A DNA stretch of 64,000 bases from positions 1 to 64,000 of the forward strand of contig WKKS01000002.1 in NCBI GenBank assembly GCA_009684515.1. Direction: 5' to 3'. A program made the translations under genes and the position numbers. This stretch comes from Geobacter sp. (lineage in GTDB: Bacteria; Desulfobacterota; Desulfuromonadia; Geobacterales; Pseudopelobacteraceae). Below, piece after piece: positions 33,238-42,739 of the stretch (the stretch's first letter is position 1; the number at the start of each line of letters is the position of its first letter). The notes under the pieces are model-generated. The model had not been told where the DNA came from. It saw nothing but the letters and a program-made list of their open reading frames with translations, and made no database searches.

Positions 33238-34533
33238 TTAATGCGTTGACTCTTCCTTAAGGAAAGCTGGAAGAAATTTATTGATGAAATAGAAGAGTAC
33301 GAACGGGGTTGCGGCTACAGTAAGCGCTCCAAAAAGACCTTCCTTGTACGTTTCCAGATTATGCGGGATTATTGGCAAGTGGTAATCCATAAATCCTGCA
33401 AAACTGAGCGAGAAGGCTTGCCCGCCGATGACCACGTTATAACGCATCATAAAGACGCCGAAGAGTACCAAAACGGTGGCGATGGTGGTACGGCGAACAG
33501 TACGGCCCGGAAGTGCCATCATCAGGAATGGCAGCACATTGCCGATGGCGTACTGAAGAATGAAGATTTTGAAGAAGTCCCGCTCCATGATGACCTCGCG
33601 CAGAATATCCCAGGATTTAACCTGAGTATATCCGCGGAAAATCAGGTCGAGTATCTCGAGGGTCAAGGCTGCAATCATAAAATAGAGCAGATAGTTGGAG
33701 GCCATCATGACCTCCATGTGCTTGGCCCCTTCAAGCTCCTCAACAGTCGGCGCGTCAGCATCTTTTGCCCAGCGCGAAATTTTCCTTTTGGCCATTATTT
33801 TGCGGAACTCCTGCACAATCACGTAACAGAGGATACAGAGCGCAACCCCGGAAACAACGGCTGAGCAGATAAAGATAACCGGCATCAATGGGGTCATCCA
33901 CAATGCATTCGCCTTGACTGACCCGAATATAAATCCGGCGTAGCCGTGCAGAAAGCAAGCGACCGGTATGCCGATTGCCGCCATGATTTTGCAGGCCTTA
34001 TGATCCTTTTCAATAGCTTCATGGCTGATGTCCCATGCACCAAGCGTCAGGCCGGTAAAAATCATCAATCGCAGACTGTCCACCATTCCGCGATTTTTCT
34101 GAGCCTTCAATTCAAGGGCGGTTACCACAAAATGCTTGCGGTAGACCAACCAGAGTTCGGTGGCCACGATGCAGCCATAGGTGCTGAAAACAAAACCAAA
34201 GGCGGCAATGGCCGAGGTAAAATGCGGCGTCATCATGACGTTTATCCCCCGGAAGGGTTGCTGCAGATGCAGCAGCAACGGCATCATGGCCACAGGGAGC
34301 AGGGCAAAGGAGAATACCAGTGAAAACCTGGCAATTTCTTTCAGCTTCTCGACACCGAAGACGTGGTAGAGAGACGAGAGTACAAAAGCTCCAGCGACAA
34401 GGCCGGTCATAAAGGGATACATGACAATTTGAATCGACCAGTAGATGTATTCGTTCGGCAGGACGAACAGCTCTTTAATTGTCCAGGCCTCTCCGTGAAC
34501 TTCCATAGCGTGCTGTACGATTTGTTCCACCAT
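33238..34533 (-). CDS. NrfD/PsrC-family membrane subunit, second module
   Basis: A 431-residue protein with about ten predicted helices, of the family that binds and oxidises quinol in Nrf, Psr and Cbc complexes. The start lies ten bases after GGAGG. Charged residues between helices (such as MTPHFTSAIAAFGF and HEAIEKDHKAC) are in the usual positions. It follows the Fe-S subunit gene by two bases. It is the second NrfD-type protein in this seven-gene group and is not close in sequence to the first. Confidence 0.88.
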   Translation of the reverse strand: MVEQIVQHAMEVHGEAWTIKELFVLPNEYIYWSIQIVMYPFMTGLVAGAFVLSSLYHVFGVEKLKEIARFSLVFSFALLPVAMMPLLLHLQQPFRGINVMMTPHFTSAIAAFGFVFSTYGCIVATELWLVYRKHFVVTALELKAQKNRGMVDSLRLMIFTGLTLGAWDISHEAIEKDHKACKIMAAIGIPVACFLHGYAGFIFGSVKANALWMTPLMPVIFICSAVVSGVALCILCYVIVQEFRKIMAKRKISRWAKDADAPTVEELEGAKHMEVMMASNYLLYFMIAALTLEILDLIFRGYTQVKSWDILREVIMERDFFKIFILQYAIGNVLPFLMMALPGRTVRRTTIATVLVLFGVFMMRYNVVIGGQAFSLSFAGFMDYHLPIIPHNLETYKEGLFGALTVAATPFVLFYFINKFLPAFLKEESTH

Positions 34534-34535
34534 GA

Positions 34536-35309
34536 CTAACGCACCTCCTGGGCAAGACCGATATAAAAGGCTTGAGGCTTGGTACCGAATTCGTCCTTCA
34601 GTACGCCGACCCTCTCATTCATGATGATCTGGGTGATCGGATCATTGATGTCGTGAATATTGCCCATCCTGCGCGCACCGAACGGGCAGGCGTTTACACA
34701 GGCCGAATCGAGGCCCTTGCTGAGACGGTGGTAACAGAAGGTGCATTTGTCGGCAACATGCAGTACGGGATGGAAAAACCGGGCGGCGTAGGGGCAGGCC
34801 ATAATGCAGTAGCCACAGCCTATGCACCAGCTGCGGTCAACCAGAACGACCCCGTCGTCGGTCTTGTAGGTCGCGCCGACCGGACAGACCTGTGTGCAGG
34901 GGGGAGTTGAGCAGTGGTTGCATAACTTGGGAACAAAGAAGGCTTTACCAACATTCTTCGGGTCAATCTCCTTAAACTCCCCTTTGCCAAGGTCAATGCG
35001 CGATTCGGTATAGCCGTTCAGTGCTCCTTTGGGACTGTCAACATAGCGGCGGTCGTCCTTGGTGTAGACATACCGCTCGACCCAGGTCCGGGTTACATTG
35101 GCGTCCAGTGGAATATCATTTTCCACCTTGCAGGCCTTGACGCAGAAACCGCAACCGACACATTTGTTTGTATCAACCAGAAATGCCCATTGAATATCGG
35201 GATTGGCCGCCAGCACTTTCTTCGGATCAACAAATGTAAGGGCAGACAGGGGGACCGAGGCGCCAACTACCACCATTACGCATTTTTTCAGAAAGTCTCG
35301 TCGCTCCAT
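34536..35309 (-). CDS. Tat-exported four-cluster Fe-S subunit, second module
   Basis: About 257 residues from ATG 35309, which overlaps the stop of the upstream cytochrome by one base (TAATG). The start MERRDFLKK is a twin-arginine signal. There are four [4Fe-4S] sites: CVGCGFCVKACK, CNHCSTPPCTQVCP, CIGCGYCIMACP and CTFCYHRL with CVNACP. This is the HybA/NrfC-type electron-transfer subunit expected on the periplasmic face. It hands electrons from the NrfD subunit to c-type cytochromes. Confidence 0.93.
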   Translation of the reverse strand: MERRDFLKKCVMVVVGASVPLSALTFVDPKKVLAANPDIQWAFLVDTNKCVGCGFCVKACKVENDIPLDANVTRTWVERYVYTKDDRRYVDSPKGALNGYTESRIDLGKGEFKEIDPKNVGKAFFVPKLCNHCSTPPCTQVCPVGATYKTDDGVVLVDRSWCIGCGYCIMACPYAARFFHPVLHVADKCTFCYHRLSKGLDSACVNACPFGARRMGNIHDINDPITQIIMNERVGVLKDEFGTKPQAFYIGLAQEVR

Positions 35310-35800
35310 TATTTCATATCCTCCAATCTCGGGTTGTGGGGATTGTGACATAGAACGCATTGTTCACCAGCGTTATGAGTCTTGGGATCAATGCCCGGTA
35401 TACGTTTGCGTTCACTCGTCGTGTAGGGGAGACTGGTGTGGCAGCGCAGACAGAGTTCCCGACTACGGTCGATACCCAGCTTTTCAGGCGCTTCGGGATG
35501 ATTGAGAGCCGGGCCGTGACAATCTTCACAGGGGATTACACCGTGATACTTCTCATTGCGTACCTTAACCACTGCGCTATGGCATGCACTACAGTATTCG
35601 TGCATTCTCTCTTTACCTGTAACCCCGTATTTTGCAGGTTGCTTTTTCCATTCCGCTTCATTGGATTTGCGGTGGTACGAGTACATAAACCCGCGTTTTC
35701 CCGAACCAAAGTCGTTGGGGACATAAAAAAAACGGAATACTAGTATACCGACGATAAATGCTATGACCACGTAGAGCGGTCGCCAGACATGACTTTTCAC
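35309..35800 (-). CDS. Membrane-anchored tetrahaem cytochrome c, second module
   Basis: A 163-residue protein with an N-terminal membrane helix (LYVVIAFIVGILVFRFFYV) followed by four CxxCH motifs: CSACH, CEDCH, CLRCH and CVLCH. A further His in a HNPHNPR context ends the domain. It should face the periplasm and pass electrons from the Fe-S/NrfD pair downstream to it. The next gene's start overlaps its stop. Confidence 0.93.
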   Translation of the reverse strand: MKSHVWRPLYVVIAFIVGILVFRFFYVPNDFGSGKRGFMYSYHRKSNEAEWKKQPAKYGVTGKERMHEYCSACHSAVVKVRNEKYHGVIPCEDCHGPALNHPEAPEKLGIDRSRELCLRCHTSLPYTTSERKRIPGIDPKTHNAGEQCVLCHNPHNPRLEDMK

Positions 35801-35926
35801 TTTCTCTCCTTTTTACTGAATTTTATTTGGCAACAATCGCATATTTAGATGGAACCGATATTGGTGGCCTGAATTCCCTGATTGTTAATTTAATCTGCAA
35901 TGCTTATCAGTTGCAGCCGGAGGACT

Positions 35927-37234
35927 CTACTCGGCGTATTCGTCCACTAAAACACCTGTTTCTATCTCCTCTTTGGAATCCTGTTTAACCAGGAACAGCT
36001 CATCGCCGATATATGAACCGACCCCGTCATCGGCAACGTGAAAATCGCCATTCATGATCGGGATCGCCACCCGCAGTAACATGGTAAACACAAACAATCC
36101 GGTTGCCCAAATTCCCATTGAAAGCAGCAGTTCGATGCTGCTGGGAGCGTACTCGTAGATTTCATGGAGAACATCGGGAATGAACCCGGGAATGACCAAC
36201 CCCATCCCCTTTTCGATGTAAACTCCTATGAATACGAGGAAACAGCCGATTATCAACGTGACATTATTCCTGCGGGTATCCGGAACCAGGAAAATAAAGA
36301 AAGCTGTGAGGTTGAAAATCATCGCCGTCCAGATCCAGGGAACCAATGCAGAATGCCCGTGCAAACCCTCGAATAGGTATTGCACCGGGGCCAGGTGGGC
36401 CGATGCGGTGTAATACTCCTTGAAGAGCTCCGCTCCGAGCAAAAGCAGGTTTATGAACATGGCATAGGCGATCAGCTCAGCCACCTTCTGAATGGCTTTA
36501 TCCTCGATCTTGAATTTTGTGTATTTTCGCACGAGAAAGAAGATGATGATCATAAAAGCCGGACCGGAACAGAAGGCCGAAGCCAAAAAACGCGGCACCA
36601 GGATTGAGGAGTTCCAGAAAGGCCGGGCGCCAAGCCCGTTATAGAGAAAAGCGGTTACAGTATGGATTGATATTGCGGAAGGGATGGACAAAAGCAACAG
36701 CGGCGTAGTGAAACTCTTGTTTGGTTCACGTTTGTAATAGAGGCTGTACAGTATGTAGATGGCAATTGTAAGATTGATTGCCAGATATGTGTTTAGCACC
36801 ACCACGTCCCAGGCCAGCAATGACTGGGGAAAATTCAGAATGCCGATTTTGGGAATCAGGTGCCAGAAACGCTCTGGATGACCAATATCGACGGTCACAA
36901 AAAGCAGGCACATAACGATAGCTGATATGGCCAGGAGCTCACCTAGCACGGCGATCTCTTTGATCGGTTTCCAGTGGTAGACGTATGCCGGAATCACCAA
37001 CAGGACTGCTGCCGCAGCAACACCGACCAAGAAGGTGAAATTGGAGATATAGAAGCCCCAGGAGACCTGGTCCCGCATGGAAGTGACGATCAATCCTTCA
37101 TTCAACTGCTGGATGTATGCCACGGCACCGATTACCATCAGTGTCAGCAGAAACAATACCCAAGAGTAGTAGGCCTTGCTTCCCTTGGTAACTAATATCA
37201 GCGTGCCTTTTAAAAAATGCCAGATATTTGACAT
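35927..37234 (-). CDS. NrfD/PsrC-family membrane subunit, first module
   Basis: A 435-residue protein with about ten helices and the PsrC-type motif DIGHPERFWHL, which is typical of quinol-reactive subunits in polysulfide and Cbc/Act complexes. It follows the Fe-S gene by 39 bases. An acidic C-terminal tail (DSKEEIETGVLVDE) is cytoplasmic in the expected topology. Confidence 0.9.
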   Translation of the reverse strand: MSNIWHFLKGTLILVTKGSKAYYSWVLFLLTLMVIGAVAYIQQLNEGLIVTSMRDQVSWGFYISNFTFLVGVAAAAVLLVIPAYVYHWKPIKEIAVLGELLAISAIVMCLLFVTVDIGHPERFWHLIPKIGILNFPQSLLAWDVVVLNTYLAINLTIAIYILYSLYYKREPNKSFTTPLLLLSIPSAISIHTVTAFLYNGLGARPFWNSSILVPRFLASAFCSGPAFMIIIFFLVRKYTKFKIEDKAIQKVAELIAYAMFINLLLLGAELFKEYYTASAHLAPVQYLFEGLHGHSALVPWIWTAMIFNLTAFFIFLVPDTRRNNVTLIIGCFLVFIGVYIEKGMGLVIPGFIPDVLHEIYEYAPSSIELLLSMGIWATGLFVFTMLLRVAIPIMNGDFHVADDGVGSYIGDELFLVKQDSKEEIETGVLVDEYAE

Positions 37235-37273
37235 ACGTTCACTCCCTGGGAAGGATTACCAAGCTGAATCGTC

Positions 37274-38200
37274 TCAAGTCGCGTAAAAATAATAGAACTT
37301 AGGCTGAGTGTTAAGGTCCTCCTTGAATATAAAAACCCGTTTATTCTCAATCAGGTATCGCATTTCACTACCCGGATCAAGCAGGTTTCCGAACTTGCGT
37401 GCGCCGACCGGACAGATTTCTGCGCAGGCCGGATAGCGGCCCGGCTGTTCACGGGTACGCTGAATGCAGAAAGTGCATTTTTCTACTACGCCTTTGGGGC
37501 GCGGGCGGTTACCAAGGTAGTGCGTATTGGGGTTCATCTCATTGGACGGCAGCTTTGGCTTGCCCCAGTTGAAATGGCGAGCGCCGTACGGACAGGCAGC
37601 CATGCAGTAACGACAACCGATACACCAGTTATAATCGACAACCACGATACCGTCATTTTCCTTCCAGGTGGCCTGGACAGGGCAGACCTTGGTGCAGGGC
37701 GGTTTCTCGCACTGCTGGCACTGAACCGGCATGTAAAAATGTCCTTTTTCCGGAACCTCGACCGGGTTGTAGTAGTGCTCTGCGTGTGACAGATCAACCC
37801 CTTTTTCTTTATCCAGCTGCATAACCCTGATCCAGTGAATTTGAGGATCACGCGACTGGTTGTTTTCACCAACGCAGGCATAAACACATCGTCGGCAGCC
37901 TATACAGCGAGAGAGATCAAGTCCATAGCCGTAGCGGACACCCTCGATCGGAGGTGTAGTCTTAACGGTGACCTGCTTTGCGTACTGTTTGCTGTAATCC
38001 CTTTCGAGCCGCTTAATCACGTCTTTCAGCTCGTCCCTGGAAAGTTCACGAAAATGCTTCTGGAAAAAACTTTCCCAGACAGAAGCCGAAGCTTCTCTGC
38101 CGGGTAGAACAATTAAACCGATGCCGGCCGCCAAGCCCTTCAGAACTTTGCGGCGGGACTTATGCAGGACGTGATGATCACATTTTTTTGTATCTGACAT
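37274..38200 (-). CDS. Tat-exported four-cluster Fe-S subunit, first module
   Basis: About 308 residues from ATG 38200, eight bases after GGAG. Twin-arginine signal SRRKVLKGLAAGIG. Four clusters: CIGCRRCVYACV, CQQCEKPPCTKVCP, CIGCRYCMAACP, and CTFCIQRT with CAEICP. It resembles HybA/NrfC and ActB-like ferredoxin subunits. It lies between the tetrahaem cytochrome and NrfD genes of the first module. Confidence 0.93.
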   Translation of the reverse strand: MSDTKKCDHHVLHKSRRKVLKGLAAGIGLIVLPGREASASVWESFFQKHFRELSRDELKDVIKRLERDYSKQYAKQVTVKTTPPIEGVRYGYGLDLSRCIGCRRCVYACVGENNQSRDPQIHWIRVMQLDKEKGVDLSHAEHYYNPVEVPEKGHFYMPVQCQQCEKPPCTKVCPVQATWKENDGIVVVDYNWCIGCRYCMAACPYGARHFNWGKPKLPSNEMNPNTHYLGNRPRPKGVVEKCTFCIQRTREQPGRYPACAEICPVGARKFGNLLDPGSEMRYLIENKRVFIFKEDLNTQPKFYYFYAT

Positions 38201-38235
38201 AAATCTGGCTCCAGAATAATTGAAAGAAAGAACAA

Positions 38236-38847
38236 TCAATGCCTGGCGGCGCCAGGGCGCTGAGGCGGCGGAAGTGGTTTAATCGGCTTAAACTTTGGAT
38301 CATGAGGATTATGGCAATGGACGCAGAGCAGATACTGCTTGTCGCCGTTCCAGTAACCGGTGCGTTTCCCGTGGATGCCAACTTTCCAGTCGCGGAATTT
38401 GTCACCGTGGCATTGCCCGCACAATCGGTATGATTCCTCAAAATCTATCAGCTCTCCGGATACCAGGCGAAGCTTGTCACGATTCAGCAGGTTATGGCAA
38501 TCCGTGCACCAGCGCTGCCCCTCAGCATGGTGCAGTACAATATCCTCATGGTAATCTTTCAGCACACGGCGCTGCGGATTCGGCTTCATACCGGCATGGC
38601 ACTGGCTGCAGGGGAAGATCCCTTCGGAAAAAGGAGGTCTCGGCACCGGGAAAATCTTTTCAGACTGCCGGTTTTTGATATTGTAAGTCGGCTGTAGTTC
38701 GGCTGCAGTTTTCTCAGTTACAACCAGTTGCCCAGAGCGGTCGAACTCCTTTACCCTGGACGAGTAACTTTCGGGTACGAATAGGAGCTGCACTAGTACA
38801 CAGGCGCCTGGAATCAGTATTTTATGAGCATATTTCCGTGTTTTCAT
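38236..38847 (-). CDS. Tetrahaem cytochrome c, first module
   Basis: A 203-residue protein with an N-terminal hydrophobic signal, then four CxxCH motifs: CSQCH, CTDCH, CGQCH and CVHCH, and a Pro-rich C-terminal end. It opens the seven-gene - strand group of cytochrome, Fe-S protein, NrfD, cytochrome, Fe-S protein, NrfD and DUF2339-like protein. The group resembles the Cbc menaquinol:cytochrome c oxidoreductases of Geobacter; I cannot assign a specific Cbc number. Confidence 0.9.
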   Translation of the reverse strand: MKTRKYAHKILIPGACVLVQLLFVPESYSSRVKEFDRSGQLVVTEKTAAELQPTYNIKNRQSEKIFPVPRPPFSEGIFPCSQCHAGMKPNPQRRVLKDYHEDIVLHHAEGQRWCTDCHNLLNRDKLRLVSGELIDFEESYRLCGQCHGDKFRDWKVGIHGKRTGYWNGDKQYLLCVHCHNPHDPKFKPIKPLPPPQRPGAARH

Positions 38848-39291
38848 TGCAACCTCAATGACACGTAATAGACCAACGTTGCCGCTTGTCTCAAATAATC
38901 TTTAACATGCTTCATGTAACTTTGGCCCGATCTCACTGATAATATTAATATGAAATGGCCTGCATTTTGTCAATCTAAAAACTTGTTTTATTATTCTGTA
39001 TGATTCTTATTACAAAGCGTTTATTGTTTAGCAAATCAAGCTAAAATGGAGTTCCGGCAACAAAACACTGATATTTATAGCTCCAACACTTCACTATCTA
39101 CTCACATAATAACAGAGACGTAAGCAGTATTTTCGATGGGATGTGTATAGCAAGCGAAACATGAAACCCCTGAAAACGATCCCGCCATTTGACACGTCTA
39201 CAAATCGCGCTACACATATTTTATTCTGTTTGTTATAAGATACTTAGCACTACTTTTAAGAATTACAATATTGCAGGATAAAAAAAGGTAG
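38848..39291. other. Intergenic region between divergent cytochrome units
   Basis: An AT-rich stretch with no gene I can support. It must hold the promoters for the - strand Cbc-like group and, at its right end, for the + strand triheme cytochrome. No clear operator stands out. Confidence 0.6.
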
Positions 39292-39321
39292 TTGACGTTT
39301 GCCCACCAATTGTAATATCTA
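39292..39321 (+). promoter_or_regulatory. Candidate promoter of the triheme cytochrome gene
   Basis: TTGACG (39292-39297) and TATCTA (39316-39321) are separated by 18 bases, with the start codon 43 bases further on. The same layout recurs before the ImcH-like gene. Confidence 0.5.
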
Positions 39322-39363
39322 TAAAACGCTGTTGCCAATTACACCGCATTAAAAGGAGCCAAA

Positions 39364-39642
39364 ATGAAGAAAACTGTTATTGCCTTATTTGCCATCGCCG
39401 CTTTCACAGGGACCGCCTTCGCAAAAGATGTGATTGATTTCGCCGCACCCAAAATGGGCAAGGTAAGCTTTCCACACAAAAAACATCAGGAAATGCTGAA
39501 GGGATGCAAAAAATGCCATGAGAAAACTCCCGGTAAAATTGAAGGCGGATTCAGCAAAGATTGGGCGCACAAAACCTGTAAGGGTTGCCACGCCGACAAC
39601 AAAAAAGGACCGACCGGCTGCAAAGACTGCCACAAGAAGTAA
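39364..39642 (+). CDS. Triheme periplasmic cytochrome c7 (PpcA family)
   Basis: A 92-residue protein with ATG after AAGGAG. A signal peptide (VIALFAIAAFTGTAFA) leaves a mature domain of about 71 residues. It has three CxxCH motifs (CKKCH, CKGCH and CKDCH) plus the extra His ligands in FPHKKHQ, the c7 pattern. It is Lys-rich like PpcA. It should shuttle electrons across the periplasm from inner-membrane oxidases such as ImcH or CbcL to outer-membrane conduits. Which of the Ppc paralogues it equals cannot be told here. Confidence 0.94.
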   Translation: MKKTVIALFAIAAFTGTAFAKDVIDFAAPKMGKVSFPHKKHQEMLKGCKKCHEKTPGKIEGGFSKDWAHKTCKGCHADNKKGPTGCKDCHKK

Positions 39643-39665
39643 CTCCTAGTCCTGTCAATTCTTAT

Positions 39666-39705
39666 GCAAGAGGGGTTGCACCATGGGTGTAGCCCCTCTT
39701 GCATT
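39666..39705 (+). terminator. Intrinsic terminator after the triheme cytochrome
   Basis: GCAAGAGGGG / CCCCTCTTGC arms with an interior GTTGCACC/GTGTAG region are followed by ATTT. The T-run is short, so termination may be partial. Confidence 0.75.
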
Positions 39706-39782
39706 TCCACCCCAAGCCGTGTACCCACTCAATTAACAAGCGCTTTTACCGTATTCCCACTGCCGGAATCTCCAAATTTTTA

Positions 39783-39812
39783 TTGACATAAACTGTTTAC
39801 ACAGAGTATCTT
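39783..39812 (+). promoter_or_regulatory. Candidate promoter of the ImcH-like gene
   Basis: TTGACA (39783-39788), 18-base spacer, TATCTT (39807-39812). It matches the spacing and -10 sequence of the promoter before the triheme cytochrome, suggesting shared control. Confidence 0.55.
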
Positions 39813-39877
39813 ATCCGGATATTTTTTGTTTGGCATTTTGACAGTAGTCACAATAGATTAGAAAATTAGGAGAAGCT

Positions 39878-41425
39878 ATGGCAATTCGTAAAACCGCCGG
39901 GTACGCCTGGAATATCATCAGTCTGATCGGTATCATTCTCGCTGTAGCAGCAGCTGGACTCATTGTCGCCTTTACGGCAATGGAAATGATCACCGGCATT
40001 GAGCATCCCTATCTGGGGATAATGACTTACTTCATTTTCCCGGGCATGTTGATCTGCGGTCTGCTGCTGGTTCCGGTCGGCGCTTGGAGAGTCAGAAATC
40101 AGCGACGCAAAGCCGTTTTGGAAGGGATGCTGTCACTCGACGAAGAGATTCCCAAATACCCGCGACTTGACCTGAATGATCCTGCCAGACGCCGGATGGT
40201 ATTGTTCTTTATTTTTGCCACAGTGATTTTCTTTGTTATTGTATCCATTGCCTCCATCAAAGGATTCGAATTCACAGAATCACCCACTTTCTGCGGCGAG
40301 CTCTGCCACACTGTTATGGAACCGGAGCACACCGCATGGCAGAATTCGCCACATGCCAAAGTAAAATGCGTTGAATGCCATGTCGGACCTGGAGCTGACT
40401 GGTATGTCAAAGCCAAAATTTCCGGCCTGCGCCAGGTATGGGCGGTTATAAATCACGCATGGCCCACTCCGATCCATACACCGATCGAACATCTTCGACC
40501 AGCAAGGGGCACCTGTGAGCAGTGCCACTGGCCTGAGAAGTTTTACTCCGGACGCCAGAAGGTATTTTATCACTACGCGCCAAACGAAGAGAATTCACCT
40601 CGCGAAACCAACCTGCTGATCAAAATCGGCGGTTCACCTAAATCCCCCAATGCCATGGGTATCCACTGGCACATTGGTCGCGAAGTAACCTTTATTGCTG
40701 GCGATGTAAAGCGTCTGACCATCCCTTATATTGCTGTAAAGGGAAAAGACGGCAAGATTACCGAGTACATGGACCCGGCCAAACCGCTCACCAAGGATGA
40801 AATTGCAAAAGGCAACAAGCGCTTGATGGATTGCACCGACTGCCACAACCGTCCGACTCACATATACCATTCGCCAGATGAGGAAATGGATATGCACTTT
40901 GTTTCAAACAAGATTGACAGAAATCTGCCTTTTGTAAAGAAAGTTGCTGTAGAAATATTAAACAGGCCTTACAAATCCAAGGAAGATGCCTTCGCCGCAA
41001 TAACAAAGGACCTTCCGGCTTACTACGCTAAAAATTATCCGAAAGTGGCACAAGACAAGGCGGCCGCAATCAACCAGGCGGTTGAGCAGGTCAAGGACAT
41101 TTATTCGCGCAACTTCTTCCCTGCTATGAAGGTTCAGTGGAATACCTATCCAAACCATATCGGCCACTTTTACACACCGGGTTGTTTCCGCTGCCACGAC
41201 GGCAAGCATAAGTCAGCCGAAGGAAAGATCATTTCCAAAGACTGCAAGCTGTGCCATGACATCCTGGGCCAGATCCAGGAGAATATCCCGGCGGGCACAA
41301 GAGTGACTGATTTTGTTCATCCCGTAGATATCGGGGATGAACTGCACAAAACCAATTGCAGCGAATGCCACTCTGCACCCGATCCAAACCAGGCAGCAGC
41401 CGAACACAAGGCTGCCAAACATTAA
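39878..41425 (+). CDS. imcH: ImcH-like inner-membrane multihaem cytochrome c (NapC/NirT type)
   Basis: A 515-residue protein starting after AGGAGA. It has three N-terminal membrane helices (about 13-37, 48-68 and 107-127), then a periplasmic part with seven haem sites: one CX3CH (CGELCH at 139-144) and six CxxCH (CVECH, CEQCH, CTDCH, CFRCH, CKLCH and CSECH). The first site and the following HTVMEPEH resemble the NapC/NrfH quinol-binding haem region. Size, helix number and haem count match ImcH of Geobacter, needed for high-potential acceptors. The symbol is by architecture. A terminator follows. Confidence 0.85.
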   Translation: MAIRKTAGYAWNIISLIGIILAVAAAGLIVAFTAMEMITGIEHPYLGIMTYFIFPGMLICGLLLVPVGAWRVRNQRRKAVLEGMLSLDEEIPKYPRLDLNDPARRRMVLFFIFATVIFFVIVSIASIKGFEFTESPTFCGELCHTVMEPEHTAWQNSPHAKVKCVECHVGPGADWYVKAKISGLRQVWAVINHAWPTPIHTPIEHLRPARGTCEQCHWPEKFYSGRQKVFYHYAPNEENSPRETNLLIKIGGSPKSPNAMGIHWHIGREVTFIAGDVKRLTIPYIAVKGKDGKITEYMDPAKPLTKDEIAKGNKRLMDCTDCHNRPTHIYHSPDEEMDMHFVSNKIDRNLPFVKKVAVEILNRPYKSKEDAFAAITKDLPAYYAKNYPKVAQDKAAAINQAVEQVKDIYSRNFFPAMKVQWNTYPNHIGHFYTPGCFRCHDGKHKSAEGKIISKDCKLCHDILGQIQENIPAGTRVTDFVHPVDIGDELHKTNCSECHSAPDPNQAAAEHKAAKH

Positions 41426-41430
41426 TAAGC

Positions 41431-41472
41431 CATAGAAAAGGCCCCGAAGTATTCTTCGGGGCCTTTTCTATG
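41431..41472. terminator. Bidirectional terminator after the ImcH-like gene
   Basis: A 19-base perfect stem CATAGAAAAGGCCCCGAAG / CTTCGGGGCCTTTTCTATG with loop TATT serves both the + strand cytochrome and the - strand small gene. Confidence 0.92.
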
Positions 41473-41493
41473 CAACTATATCAAAGCTACTCG

Positions 41494-41658
41494 TTACAAC
41501 TCTTCAAGCTGATCAGCCTCTTTGTCCTCGTCTTCATCAGACACGCAACTTTCATCCACAGCTTCGTCCACCAGGGCTTTTAAAAACTGATGATTATCAT
41601 TGATGGATTTTCTGACATCGCTAAGCAGTTTATCAAGATCGTCTGGAACCGTTAACAC
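41494..41658 (-). CDS. Small acidic protein coupled to trxB
   Basis: A 54-residue protein starting at GTG 41658; AGGAGG overlaps the trxB stop codon and sits five bases before the start, so translation is coupled. It is helical at first (DDLDKLLSDVRKSINDN), with a strongly acidic tail (SDEDEDKEADQLEEL) and one Cys. I recognise no family. The strong ribosome site, fit between trxB and terminator, and regular codon pattern argue for a real gene. A redox link to thioredoxin reductase is only positional. Confidence 0.75.
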   Translation of the reverse strand: MLTVPDDLDKLLSDVRKSINDNHQFLKALVDEAVDESCVSDEDEDKEADQLEEL

Positions 41659-41667
41659 TATCACCTC

Positions 41668-42651
<984 letters not shown>

Positions 42652-42739
42652 TTATCAGCAAACAGTTCGCTTGCCAAGTATGTTTGACCCGCCAAACTCA
42701 CTCTGTTACTATCAACCCAATTCACCAGGAGTTCTCCAC

